The position numbers and the translations under genes were made by a program. From NCBI GenBank assembly GCA_039881145.1, contig JAYKKI010000074.1, positions 10,419,501 through 10,483,500 of the forward strand: 64,000 nucleotides of DNA. Reading direction: 5' to 3'. Below the pieces are notes generated by a model that saw only the letters and a program-made list of their open reading frames with translations, was not told the DNA's origin and searched no databases. Shown piece after piece: positions 1 to 11,589 of the stretch. The stretch's first letter is position 1. Every line of letters begins with the position of its first letter. Source of the DNA: Druceiella hillmani. Its lineage: Eukaryota; Arthropoda; Insecta; Lepidoptera; Hepialidae.

Positions 1-528
1 ATGAGTCACCAAAATAGTAAAAAATAAGTATAAACACTATTATTGCCAAATTAAAACACTCGACGGAGTAGAAAACATCACATAAATCTTAAAATTATGT
101 GAAAATGAAAAAATGTTACCGAACATAATTTATAATTGAACTGAAAAGAAATTCTTTTCAGTTTTTTTCTTTAATTATCCAAGAACAAAATATTTAGGAA
201 ATCGTGAATTCTTTTCAACAGCGTACTTGAGTATTCGTAATTATTTTTGACGGAAGAGGTTGAAAAATCGTTAGAAGCATATTACTTATTTTATATGCAA
301 GGAGAATTGTCATAATGTTTTATATCAGAAAATCAAATTAGTAAAAAAAAAAATTAAAAACGAAGAGGTTTTTTATACAATATTATCAACAATTGCTGAT
401 GATAATAACATATTAATAAGGTATAATATAAATAATACATATTGTGGCTTATTCTTTTTATCTGTAATATATGTTGGAATTGCCGTATTTTTCTTCTATT
501 TCGCCCCAACCGCGCGATAAGTTATTTT

Positions 529-628
529 TATACAAGCGGCATATTTCCCATACCTAGCAAAAGAAACTAAGAATTTCGCCACTATAATATTGAGGAGGAA
601 ATAAATATTTCCAATTGCTTTCCTTTAG
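529..628 (+). repeat. Dispersed repeat family C, copy 1
   Basis: This segment aligns with 19080-19194. Both copies share the order CATACCT, then AAAAGAAAC, then a CGC/CCAC block, then GGAAAT and AAATATTTC, and then CTTTTAG or CTTTAG. Similarity fades downstream to about 720, where the sequence is GC-richer than its surroundings. No open frame is conserved between the copies, so it looks like a non-coding interspersed repeat of unknown class. Confidence 0.45.
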
Positions 629-2181
629 AATGTCTCATGAATCACGAATTTGTCTCCTCATGCACGTAACATCCGCTCCGTTGACACTCAGATATATGTC
701 AAGGCACCTTGACTAGGTAGTGACAAAAAACTAGGACAACCTTTTACCACGAAAAACCTACGTAACACAAATTATTAGCCTTGGAATAAATAATATAATT
801 TTTGATTTTAAACAGAACGATTCAATTGTTCGGTTTAAATTCATTAAAACATAACACGTTTTGTAATCGGTTGTAAAAAAATTTAATTTAATATGTTATT
901 AATAATAATTACTTAAAGAGAATAAATTTGAAAGAGCAATTTTGAGTTTTGAGCGTGTGTCTTGTTTCCGAAACGATATTGATAGGGAATTAAATTTAAT
1001 ATATTATTACCGAATTCTATATTGAAATCATTGACAGTAAAGACAAATTTCTATAAATTTCTAAAGCACGTATGGTACATTTTTTCTTCCCTATTTTAGG
1101 GATAAAATTTTTAGTTACAGAAGTATGCATGTTCTACATTATAAACGCAAAATTATATTTAGAGTGTTAGGGAAAATGTTCCTTCCAAAAATATTTACTC
1201 TTATTTTCCACGAACTTATCTGCCTGGAATTTAAAGTACGGTTGAAAATCTCAAGCAAACATCCAAGCAATAAGCAACATTCCACCCTATGGCATTTGCA
1301 TGTTTTGTCGATAGTACCTTCTCACAAATTTCTCATTTTTTTTTGTTAGAGTTTATATAAATAAAAATATTAAAAAGGAGGTTAGCATGCAATAATTGAA
1401 AGTACGAGCAAATAACCGGGTTAAATTAACTACAAAATAATTAATTCGGGCAATAAGTTACATAATAACCTGACCCTTATTATATTTACTGCGAAAGAAA
1501 ATTCTCTAAAATAAACCTCTTTCAAATTTGACACGGCAGCCATTAATAGTGAATACAAATATCTGTAAACTTTCATGACACTACAGTTTAAAAAGTTTAG
1601 AATTTATCAGTCCATTTATCCATTCCGATAAACCATTAGTCTTTGTCTTTGATAAATATTCATAAGAGGTGTATAAAACTTGTATGCGAAAATACATGAG
1701 AAATGTTCAGTACAAATCAACTTAGTTAAAAGGAATGAAACAATAATGAGCACTCGATATTATACCATTTTCACTCGTGCCAAAATAAATATCAATACGT
1801 ATTTCTACACCTTTGAACTATTATTTCGCATTTAATGAAAATAATTGATGTCGGAATTAAAGCATAACTTGGGCTGTCACGCGATTGCTTCATTATAAAA
1901 GGTTATCGATACAAACTGTCTTCAGCAAAATGGAAAGCTATTTTAAAAACGTACTAGATTTCCTGGAGGTTTTCAAAGAAAATTTTCGATTGAAATTCAT
2001 TTTTTTATCAATTGAATCTGTCATTTGCAAGAGAAATTTTTGAAGTAAAACTTCTTTACGCACGCTTGACTTGGGGAGTTAGCTGGTGAATGCGTGACGG
2101 GAGCGTTATGAAAAGTGTGATCGGGCGAGGGGAACGGAAGTTGAGAGGGAGATATAAGTTAGTGAAGACAGAAAGATAGAG
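629..2181. other. AT-rich non-coding stretch
   Basis: I see no protein family, RNA gene or repeat structure here. The 74-codon frame at 1125-1349 has no recognisable domain and looks like chance. A GC-richer, purine-rich lead-in begins near 2060 and runs into the tandem duplication that follows. Confidence 0.5.
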
Positions 2182-2382
2182 AGTTACGTTTCGTATAGTC
2201 GAATGTCCCTGTAGGGACAAGAGAGAGAGGTGCGTGCACACATTTTCTTTCTCTCTTCCTCTCATAGCCAGTTATGTTTCGTATATCTAAGACACAGTGC
2301 AAGTCTATTGTCTGTATCACACTGTAGGACCAAGAGAGAGCAGTGCGCTTGCACATTTTCTTTCTCTCTTCCTCTCATAACC
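2182..2382 (+). repeat. Tandem duplication with GA/TC-rich blocks
   Basis: Two head-to-tail units start at 2182 and 2270. Each begins AGTTAYGTTTCGTATA, carries CTGTAG followed by GAC and AAGAGAGAG, and ends with a shared CACATTTTCTTTCTCTCTTC block. The second unit has about 25 extra bases in its middle. The purine run and the pyrimidine run sit close together and could pair with each other. The overlapping 65-84 codon frames on both strands are read-throughs of this repeat. Confidence 0.75.
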
Positions 2383-2402
2383 AGTGCACGAAAAAAAAAA
2401 AT

Positions 2403-2403
2403 G

Positions 2404-2453
<50 letters not shown>

Positions 2454-2454
2454 T
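2403..2454. repeat. (TA)n microsatellite
   Basis: An alternating TA run with two interrupting G/C bases directly follows the tandem duplication and a poly-A stretch. Confidence 0.95.
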
Positions 2455-2872
2455 GCGAGTTTACTAGCGTTACGCGAACGATGATTTTTGATCATTTTGT
2501 AATTTCATTTCATTCGTGAACAATTTTATAAATTATTAATTTATTCAATACATTAAAAATTCTACGTTAAAGGTGAATAAAATTGTAAATTCATGATATC
2601 ATTTCTTGTTTGAAGAATACATTACTTCTATGCTACGAGTGATTTAGCTTGTTATTTCATCGAAAATGGAGTATTTAGACCACAGCACTCTTATAAACCC
2701 CTTTTATGTCCATGAAGAAATACTCTTTAAACAGCATAGTGCATATATGACTACTTGAATTATCTGTAACAGTTTTACCAATTTTTTTTTAATTCACTTA
2801 TGTCTTGAGAAAGCTTTGACAAACAAATCTAAAAACGTACACTTCCACACAGGTAAATATAATGTATGAGAA

Positions 2873-2935
<63 letters not shown>

Positions 2936-3228
2936 AATTTAGAATTTTGTGTGCCTTATTTTAGTTTCTTTGTATTTTCAACCATATTAGTGAAAAAGTT
3001 ATATAAGTGCTATGGAAAATTATAGATATTTTGGTGTATTATAAATGGCTTCATCAAAAAGTTTGATAATATAAGAAAAAAAAATAATACTTTTCGGGTT
3101 CTCGTACATACTTAGTAGATGCGTAATTCATCCTTAGATATATTTACTCAATACGTCAGTAAACTGTTTTGTACCTTCTACAGATACATTAATATGATTC
3201 CGAACAAATAATATGGTTTTATTCATAT
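2455..3228. other. AT-rich stretch with a second (TA)n tract
   Basis: The only structure I see is an almost pure (TA)n tract at about 2873-2934. The rest is AT-rich and has no coding signal. Confidence 0.6.
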
Positions 3229-3301
3229 GGTTTCATTCATACAAATACCTCTGTGTCACATCTAGTTATAATGACACAGAGGTATTTGTATGAACGAAAC
3301 C
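3229..3301. repeat. Near-perfect 30 bp hairpin
   Basis: Arms at 3229-3258 and 3272-3301 are reverse complements with one mismatch, separated by a 13-base loop. The arms read outward from ACCTCTGTGTCA. The long paired stem resembles a fold-back transposon remnant, or less likely a small-RNA precursor. Confidence 0.8.
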
Positions 3302-3659
3302 TAATTGTTAGTAATTAGCTTATAATTAGAGCTTTTTTATGCACACAAATATATATTAAATTTTTTGTTACGAAGCTATGGTGAAATATCTGTTTTGAAA
3401 TTATTTTGAGAGAATTTTAGAAAAATCGATACCAGAAAGAATTGGCTGTCGGTTATTATTGCGCGTCGCGCAATTACTCGCATTATAGGTCATGGTAGAA
3501 AATGTGACCGAATGTACCGTGGTAGTCGCTGTACTCCCAAAAACCTTTGTCACATTTAAAATGTTTAATAAAATGTTGTGTTTATTGAAGTAAAATAAAA
3601 CTAAAGTGGAAGATTTGAAACAAGTGTTTCCGAAAAATCTTTTTGGCAAAAAGGAAAAA

Positions 3660-4960
3660 AAATGATTTTGCCGTAAAGTGCTCAGTCAAATTCGTTTGGA
3701 TATTTCGATAGTTACAGACTTAGTTTCCGTATTGAGTTAGCCTAGTCATTTGTCTCTTATTCTTTTAAAGATTTTACTGTAATATGCTAGATGTTTGCTT
3801 TTATGTACTGTATAATATTTTTGGCCCAAAATTGTAATTTTTCTAACAATGAAAATTTTCACGAAATAGTGCAAATTCCTTCTTAAAAAAAAGTTGTTCA
3901 GTGGTATTTTCGAAATCTGCTGTCATGTGCAGAAAGTAAAAAAATATTTAAAAAAACAGCTTCTATAATAAGAAATAGATCGTAAAAATTAAAATTATGA
4001 CTGTGCTCTAATGTTCTCAGTGTGTGCGCTCATGTGCCCTAGAGAAAAGAAATGATTTTGAAAGTGTTGGTAGTTATGAATTTTCCCCACGAAGTCAGAC
4101 CCGCCATTTGTAATATATCGCTGTATGGTTTTATATGCCGTATCGAAAAACATTTATTCCAGTATTTCAGTTTTTTAACATATTTTTTCTTAAATACTCT
4201 CTCCCATTCTCCCCCTAAAAGAAGTTGTGCTGTCATTTTTCACAAAGACCAATGGACACATTTATAAAACAGATTTTTGTAAGTCAAAATATATTTTTGA
4301 GGACACGTTAGCTTCACTACTACGAAAAAAATGGTTAGGCTGTACCATGCTATTATGTGTTATAGAGACCAAAACATTTTGAAAATTTTGAAAGTTATGG
4401 ATTAATTTATCACATATTTTTTTAAATGACTGGATAACGCAAAAAAAATCGTTATGCCGTAATACATTCGGTATATGCTGTAATATACAGCAGAGAGAAA
4501 CAAAATATTTTGAAAGTTTCCATAGTTCCACATTACTGACTTCTTTTAACAAGTCAGCCTTGCCTTTTGGTTTTTGATCTTTTTATAGGTTATATTATAG
4601 TGATGAAATCTCACCATTTTTTTCTGAAATAAAAATATTGCAATATGCTTGATTTGTCTTTTAAGTGCTGTAAAAAAACGTGATAATTTACGTCAGTTAA
4701 CGCTGACATTCTTTAAAGATTGTACTTTACGCTTTATGTGTGCTGTTGTGGATAGAATCAGAAAAAATATATCCAGAATTAATTTTTTTTCAAAAAGAGT
4801 TTTTGAAATTTAATAAGCACTGTCATTTTTTATAAATTTCATATATTTGTAAAAGGTTTTCTGAAACCTGCTCCATATATGCTTTAAAAAAGTATTAAAA
4901 ATGTTCGTTATTATATATTGTCCAGAAAAAAATCGTAATTTTTTGGGTTTTCGTAGCCAC
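3660..4960. repeat. Degenerate tandem-repeat field
   Basis: A similar pattern recurs several times: a poly-A/ATCGT block, then GCCGTAA, then a TGCTGTA-type block, then TAGAGA or CAGAGAGA, then ATTTTGAAAGT and an AGTTATGGATT-like tail. The clearest stretches are near 4036-4082, 4354-4404 and 4440-4535. Spacing is irregular and divergence is high. Weak ORFs here (71 and 96 codons) are read-throughs. This was judged by eye and could be overcalled. Confidence 0.35.
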
Positions 4961-5118
4961 ATGAAAAACTGTCTGTTTGTCTTTACTCTAAGTACCTTGC
5001 CATTTTACTCTAAGTACCTTTCCTGCTGGGGAACTTCAATTTGCTGGTAGGTAATGATTAAAATTCTGACTAAAATGTGACATCGGCATTAGCCTGAGCA
5101 GCAATGCAATTAACACCT

Positions 5119-5185
5119 AATTAAATGAAACAACATCACGTAGTTTCATTTAATTGTGAATAATGAATTTCTACAAAATTAACGC
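5119..5185 (+). repeat. CATCACGTAGT repeat family, copy 1
   Basis: A 13 bp inverted repeat (5119-5131 with 5143-5155) flanks CATCACGTA. It is followed by AATGAATTTCTACAAAATTA and ACGCCAAA. The same sequence occurs at 39668-39750, in part at 34600-34634, and inverted at 39008-39086. Confidence 0.7.
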
Positions 5186-6168
5186 CAAACATATTCAATA
5201 TCAACAATTAACACCATTAAAAAATAGTACGTTGAATAAACTACAATATTAATTATTGCGACTACCATAGATAACAATGATCAAATTATTGTCTGGATAT
5301 TAAAGAAAAAAAATTATTATATTGAACTATTTCATGCAAAATATTTAATTATATAACATTTTTAAATTAAAATTATTTACAATTAAGATATCTCTAATTT
5401 CATGCGACGGTGAATTGTTTACAAGTAATTTGATGAAAATGGACTTACATGTTTTTATTATATGCTTATTATATCTTTTCGCTCTTTTCTTTGGCGTTAC
5501 ACATAACCATTTTCCTAAAAAAATAAAAATATTTCACAATGCACAGCGGCTCGGCTTGACTGATTTTAACAAGTGACTAGATGTGATGTGTCTTTGGTTA
5601 AATAATCTTCTGCAGGGTTTTTAATGTATATTTAGCGAACAATTATGAGACAATTCTCAGTAGCAAAAGCGAGAAAATAATTATAGTTTTTTATTATTAA
5701 AAAATTAAAATATTTATGAACTTAAATATTGGGATTAATTCTATATATCGCAAGGTAAATTTACTTGTTTTTGTGACGGTTTAAAAAAAATTATTGCTAT
5801 AAATTCTTATGTAGGAACACATTTCAACTAGGTACTCTTGAAGGACTTGCAAAATAAATGCAGTAAATATTAACCTGGAACAAAATATATGAAATATATA
5901 GAAAATATATGAAAATATATAGGTTTTAAAACATGGATTTTTGTGGAAATAGTACATTTTAAAAAAGAAGTTTACCTTTCCGCAATAACATTTGCTCGAG
6001 GAATAATTTTTAGTTAGAGATGACGGCGATAAAACCCGTGTATCGGAAGGCCCTACTATTATTAAAAATTTAAAATGAAAACGTTTTTAGTTGCAATACA
6101 AATCAATTAAAAGAAAATATTATTTTGAGAAAAACGTGTTTAATATTTTGAATCTAATTACGATCAAT
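5186..6168. other. AT-rich non-coding stretch
   Basis: Nothing specific is seen apart from simple AATATATGAAA-type short repeats near 5885-5925. The stretch ends at the TTAA that bounds the piggyBac element. Confidence 0.5.
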
Positions 6169-8558
6169 TTAACCCTACAGCGGTCCCGTACAAAAACCTG
6201 ACCTGATTAGTTGCATGCTGTACAAGTGTATGCCATTTATAAATCGAAATTAAAACATATAATATTCTTTAGTTATTTTTTATTCTTTTGAAATATAATA
6301 ATTAAAGTTTTACTCATAAAAAAATAGCCAATATAAACAAATCACAGCCTCAGTATTTAAAAATAAACAACGAAATTAAACAACGAAATTATGTTATAAA
6401 AAGATCATAAAAAAAACTAATCAAAAGTACTTAATTCAAAATGGTGTTTTCTAAACAATATAGATAGATAATCTTGTAATGATTGCTACAAATATACTTT
6501 TTGCAAGTGATAAATAGTTTTCGATTGATTTTGTTGCGTTTTCTTCCGCAGTCATAGCAGTAACATACGGAAAAACTTGGTGCCTGTGCTGACGTTATTG
6601 CCGGGTTTTCTGTTCGAATAATGCCAAGAAAGTCTTTTATTTTAAATACTAGTCTTCTTAGTAATTTATTATTACCCAATCTTTGACGAACCAGAGGTTT
6701 CATCCAAGCCACAGACAGGTCGATGAGGAGAAGTCACGTCGACGAGCAACTTCATAATTTTTATTTGCGGTATAAATGCGTAACGCGTTTAGTGCGCTGA
6801 GATTGACCAAGTCAAAAAAAAACCGATAGAGGCCATCTTTTTGATTTCCTGAACACGTCATAGAGGGAGCACATCTTGTCTATCAAGTCAACGCCGTTTT
6901 TTTGTTCGATAATGATAAGTTATTATTTCTGACTTGCGATGGTCTCCTATATCGGCATCAATTACATAGTCGTTATACATTTTTGACATCAAAATCACAA
7001 CTTTGTTAGGCTTAGGTACTTAAGAAACGAGGGTACATGGTTGATGGAAGACAAATTTTGAAGAATATAATGGATTTCCTCTTGCAACACGAAATTCTCG
7101 TGGTACTTCTCTTTTATCCTTTCGTACCGTAGCAACCATAGTGGTCCCGTTTTCAAATAGTTGTTTTTCTACACGAAGAGAAGAAAACCAGTTATCCATA
7201 TTCATATTCATGTTTTTACCTAGCACTGGATATGATATTTTTATAACCACATCGTGTCTCTCACTGTTTAAGCTAAATAAACTTTCAGGTTGTTGACTTG
7301 CATATATTTTTCAGTTGAACGTATATGGGTAATGGGTAATGAACGTCCACGAGAGCAAACACCTTCACTCCATATTTCGCTGGCTTGCTTGGGATATACT
7401 GCCTGTAAGAACATCGTCTTTTTAAAGCCAAGAGATATTCATGTAACGTCTTTTTGGCACGTGGAACAAAATATTCAGAAAGTTTACAAGAAATAGGTTT
7501 AAAAATTCTCTTACTGTTGTCGATTTATCGATACAAGCACGAACTTGGCGGTCTCCAATGTCATCAGAGCACAAAGACCTTGTCAAAAATTGAAATCTTT
7601 GTTCAGACATAGTCAAATATATAGCATCGATTCCCTTGTGCTTTACACGCTCAAATACTTGGGCAACACTCAATCGACCTATTTTCATCACCCCAGCCAT
7701 CAGTATAATTCCGGTGTAGCCTCTCATTTCCGTTGCGTCTGTTTATTTAGCATCTCTTTCTCTTGTGCATTTATTTCTTATGTAGTCTATTTTCATATTT
7801 GTATATTTGATAAAAAGATCAATTATTTTGTCGTCCAAAAATAAGGAAAAGTAGTCTTGTAGTCGTGTGGTGGTTTTTGCCTGGCTATTCCTTTGGGACC
7901 ATAGGCAACATTATGTTGTCAAGTTCTTCCACTATTCGAAGGACCAGTTTTTGACCAGATAGCATTATGTACGCCAGAGTAAAAGTCAACGCGTTGGTTT
8001 CGCTGAGGTGGCTTAACATCTTCTGATTCAGAATCGTTTGCCTCACCTGGAAGTCGCATTGTTCGGATTCTGATAAATATTTCTACTTGTCAAAGCAATC
8101 TTCTTCGGCATTTGAACTCGAACGATCTTCGTAAATTTCATTCTGATCATCTTCTTCAGCTAGCCACGCCCCAATTTGAGCTTGACCCTGAGCATCCATG
8201 GTTATTCTAAAAATATATATTAATTTTAAGTGTCTAGTCATTTTAACATAAAGTAGTAGTCAAAATACCAAATTTATAACACAGAATCAACCATAAGAAA
8301 ACAAAAGGAAGAAAAATAATATGTTCAAAATATTTAGGTAATTAGTCGCGCGGCATACAGGTGTAATCCACGGAATTTATGTGCCTCTTGCGATACAACC
8401 ACAAGCGACCGATGCTCGGGCAGCATTGAACGCATTCGTTAATTATTCTGCTTAAAATACCTAGAAGCGCTCTTTATTTACTTTGGCAGTTTTTGAGAAT
8501 GATTTGATTTAATACATGTAGATTACATATGTAATCCACGCTACCACTCCAGGGTTAA
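6169..8558 (-). mobile_element. piggyBac-type DNA transposon, nearly full length, decayed
   Basis: The element is bounded by TTAA at 6169-6172 and 8555-8558, the target-site duplication typical of piggyBac. Its ends form an imperfect terminal inverted repeat: TTAACCCTACAGCGGTCCCG on the left, and TTAACCCTGGAGTGGTAGCG read from the right end inward. At 2390 bp it is about the size of complete piggyBac elements. The right end carries two similar subterminal motifs, GTAATCCACG at 8531-8540 and about 8371-8380. A single transposase reading direction (minus) fills the interior but is broken. The intact termini mean it could once have been mobilised in trans. Confidence 0.9.
6431..8199 (-). pseudogene. 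piggyBac transposase pseudogene (DDE_Tnp_1_7)
   Basis: A cut-and-paste transposase relic. I chose the start at 8199 because the ATG opens an acidic N-terminus (MDAQGQAQIGAWLAEEDDQN), as is usual for piggyBac proteins. Downstream come the N-terminal core (7727-7422, with TMSEQRFQFLTR), the YRQYIPSKPAKYGVK block near 7400-7340, the MDNWFSS block with the second catalytic Asp (codon 7194-7196), and GVDLIDKMC with the third (GVD codon 6887-6889). A Cys-rich C-terminus follows (CYCYDCGRKR, then CKKYICSNH). The first catalytic Asp, expected in a DEQLLGFRGR-like motif, reads His in LHEYLLALKRRC (codon 7441-7443). A stop falls in the N-terminal part near 8090, another after TLVS near 7020, and several frameshifts are present, so no functional protein can be made. 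Confidence 0.9.
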
Positions 8559-10171
8559 CAAGTGAATCTTTTACTAACGGAACGTGTTGAATTTGCAATC
8601 TCTACGAAATACGGTCTATCTTCTTCTATAGTGTATAATCTATGCTGTCTTTTCCTCTCCATTTTTTGCCCATTTCAGCGCGGTACTAGCCTTTTTCGGA
8701 GCAGCTATAAATAAATGCTGCAATTTTTCAATAAATTTGTCACTTTTCTCGCGCAAAGATTATAACAATATAGATCAACGATTATATCCAGAACATTTAT
8801 AATACTTTCCGGTCTATAATTCTATATATTTAGTAAAATATGTACACATACCTAGAATTTTAAATAGGATACTAACACAATTTGTTGTGATGATGGCAAT
8901 CTAACGTTAAGTCACTTGGTAAGAAATTTAAATAATCTTTCACAAGTCTTTTATTTTGACGATAACAACACCGTAACATCCGAAAACTTGTAGACGAGAA
9001 TATTATGCAAAACGTCATATAAGAAACGTCAATAAGTGAATGAGAAAATCAAAGTTTTGATAAGGAATATTCACATAGGGGAGAATACTTAAAGCGACAA
9101 GAACTTGAGTAATTTATGCGGGTAAATACTGATAGGCATAATTGAAGTGTAATGTCTTCTGTATAAAGCACCAAAAAATGTGAGAAAATAATAAATTGTA
9201 ATTTTTGTGAGAATAATTATTACCGCTTAAAATAGATGTGTGGTGAATTTTATACTAAGTACGTAGTTATTAGACGTAAAGAAATCTGTTATATTTGTAG
9301 TTATGAAATTGACAAATATTATACATTTTTTAATATATTTTTCCTGTTGTGTTTATAATCATGACAGACAAAAATATCTATAATGCTCTATTGTATTTCT
9401 ATTTTATACAAAATATTATTTTATATAGTTATGTCTACCTTTTATGACATTCTCCCAGTATGACTTGAATACCATTTTCCTTTAAAGTAATTTTAAAAGT
9501 ACTGCTAAAGTTATTTTCTAATCATAAACTAAACATTTTTCACACAAATTTACAAGCAAACATACAGACGGATACAAAACTACGGAGAAGGAGACTCGAA
9601 AACTTTAACATGTTGAAAAGGGAACTATATTGTAAAAGCGAAAATAATTATTAACTCTTACATTTATTAACTTTCACCATCAGGGTTCCATACACACTTA
9701 TACGTAATTTCATCAAAAATTGTGTTTTTAGAAGAATCGCTGTAAATCCAGGTATTTTTTTAAAGAATTCCATATTTACTGCTCTATTATATAGAACATC
9801 CTAAAAATCATTTTAAAATACAAATGGCATTTTTTTCATTTCATATCCCATTTGATATTCATGTAGTTAAACTAACTAAATTATCCATTATCTTGTTTGT
9901 TCCCTCGATAACATTTATGTCGAGATTCTTGAGTGTCTACTGTTACAAAATTTATGAGTTTTTATGTTTTACACCAACAATAACCACTGAAATATTTGCA
10001 AGAGATTATAGCACGTTTCTTAGTCAAATGGTTTCTGAAAAAAAAAGTTATAAACGACACACAGATAATCAGATGGACGATCTGACACGTAAGTGATCTT
10101 CGACGGTTTTTTTTATATTTAGGTAAGTGAGTTGAAAATCGGACAAACATCAAAGTAGAAGGGAGAAAACT
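8559..10171. other. AT-rich non-coding stretch
   Basis: No recognisable element. The 86-90 codon frames at 9824-10222 lie on opposite strands of the same AT-rich DNA, have no domain, and are treated as chance. A slightly GC-richer patch near 9545-9620 shows no match. Confidence 0.5.
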
Positions 10172-10420
10172 CAAAGTGACGCCCTGAACTTGGAATCGCG
10201 CATGATAATATGTGAAATTCAAATATAATCAAAAAGCTTTGTCTATGATCGAATAACTACACCAGCTCAAGGGTACAATCCCGATATTGATATCCTGGGT
10301 AAATTCCCAATGCAAAACCAATTTCTTTTCAAACAGTGTTTATAATTAATTTGAATCTACGGCGCAATACAAATTCAAAGCGTCGCTCTGAGATTTCTTT
10401 GCTCCGCTTGGAAAGTTGTC
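10172..10420 (-). repeat. Dispersed repeat family B, copy 1 (inverted)
   Basis: Read on the minus strand, this copy contains CAGAGCGACGCTTTGAATTT, then TTGGTTTTG, then ATCGGGATTGTACCC followed by TGAGC. It aligns in the same order with 18125-18295 and 28395-28620 on the plus strand. The GGGATTGTACCC core resembles the complement of a tRNA T-arm (B box), which hints at a tRNA-derived SINE, but no A box was found. Confidence 0.6.
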
Positions 10421-10516
10421 TCGGTTTTGAACTCCTTCTGAGAATATGTTTAATACTGTCATCCTATTATAAGTCAAGAAAAATAATGTTGGAGTTCATT
10501 TAAGAGGTTTTAAATG

Positions 10517-10634
<118 letters not shown>

Positions 10635-11589
10635 TTTATTTTAAATGCAATTGTTCGTATTAAATGTGATTATATCTACAAGCCATTAGACGCAAAATAT
10701 TTTTAATCCTTTGTACTTAATATTCAAGGTTATGTTTAATTTTGGTATTTCATATCTTTTTAGGGTTCCGAACTTCTGTAGAAAAACAAAATCCTTAGAA
10801 GTTCACTCACATGTCTGTTCGCTCATCTGCCTATCTGTCAGTCATTGGTATTTTTTTTGAACATTTTGATATCAAATGATCAATCTGAGAGTAAGTATAC
10901 CTCTTGTTTTGAATATAATCGGTTCGACTAGTATACTCTTTGTTTTAATTCGTTTTTCATTCATTTTTCGTACATCATCTGTAGCCTGACCATTTTACGA
11001 ATCTATGGACTGTATTATATACAGTTAATTACATATTATCGTATTGTTGCAGATTAAAGATCCAAATTTCAAGGCTTTATTCTACATAAAATCGATTCCT
11101 TTAATACAAAAAATAATTCTCAGAACGTTTCTTTCGACACTATTAGAGTCCTTTCATCTTTATTAACCAGTGTTCAAGTATTTGCCCTATACAAAAATAC
11201 AGAGCTGATGAAGCATTTTTAAAGAAATATTTTATTTACTTTTGGATTTCGCTTTACATTCCATTTTAAATTCTGAAATTCACGGTTGACGTTCGTGATT
11301 TTTTTTCTATATTTCTGATAAAATATGAATATTACTATTGAATTCTGAGCAATAATTTCAAGCTGTACGGAAGGACCTGTTACATTGGTACATTACATAT
11401 GTTAATTAAGTGGTTGGTAACAATTTTTATAAGAGATTTAAGTGAGAAAAAAATTAATTGTTCTGGATCCTCATTGTCAACTGTTTTAGCTTTAGAGAAT
11501 ATTAATCTAATACACCATGATTATAGCCATCGATGCCAAAAAGTTGTAGGAAATGAAGCATTATTGTGGTTTTGTATCCAAATTAGGAA
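10635..11589. other. AT-rich stretch with an insect-type GGTTCCG/CTGTC fragment
   Basis: At 10763-10850 the sequence has AGGGTTCCGAAC, then AAATCCTTAGAAG, then a run of CTGT-containing tetramers (ATGTCTGTTCG, TATCTGTCAGTC). This layout is familiar from abundant short repeats in insect genomes. The rest is plain AT-rich DNA. The minus strand from about 11.4 to 11.59 kb may be further decayed copia sequence. Confidence 0.4.
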
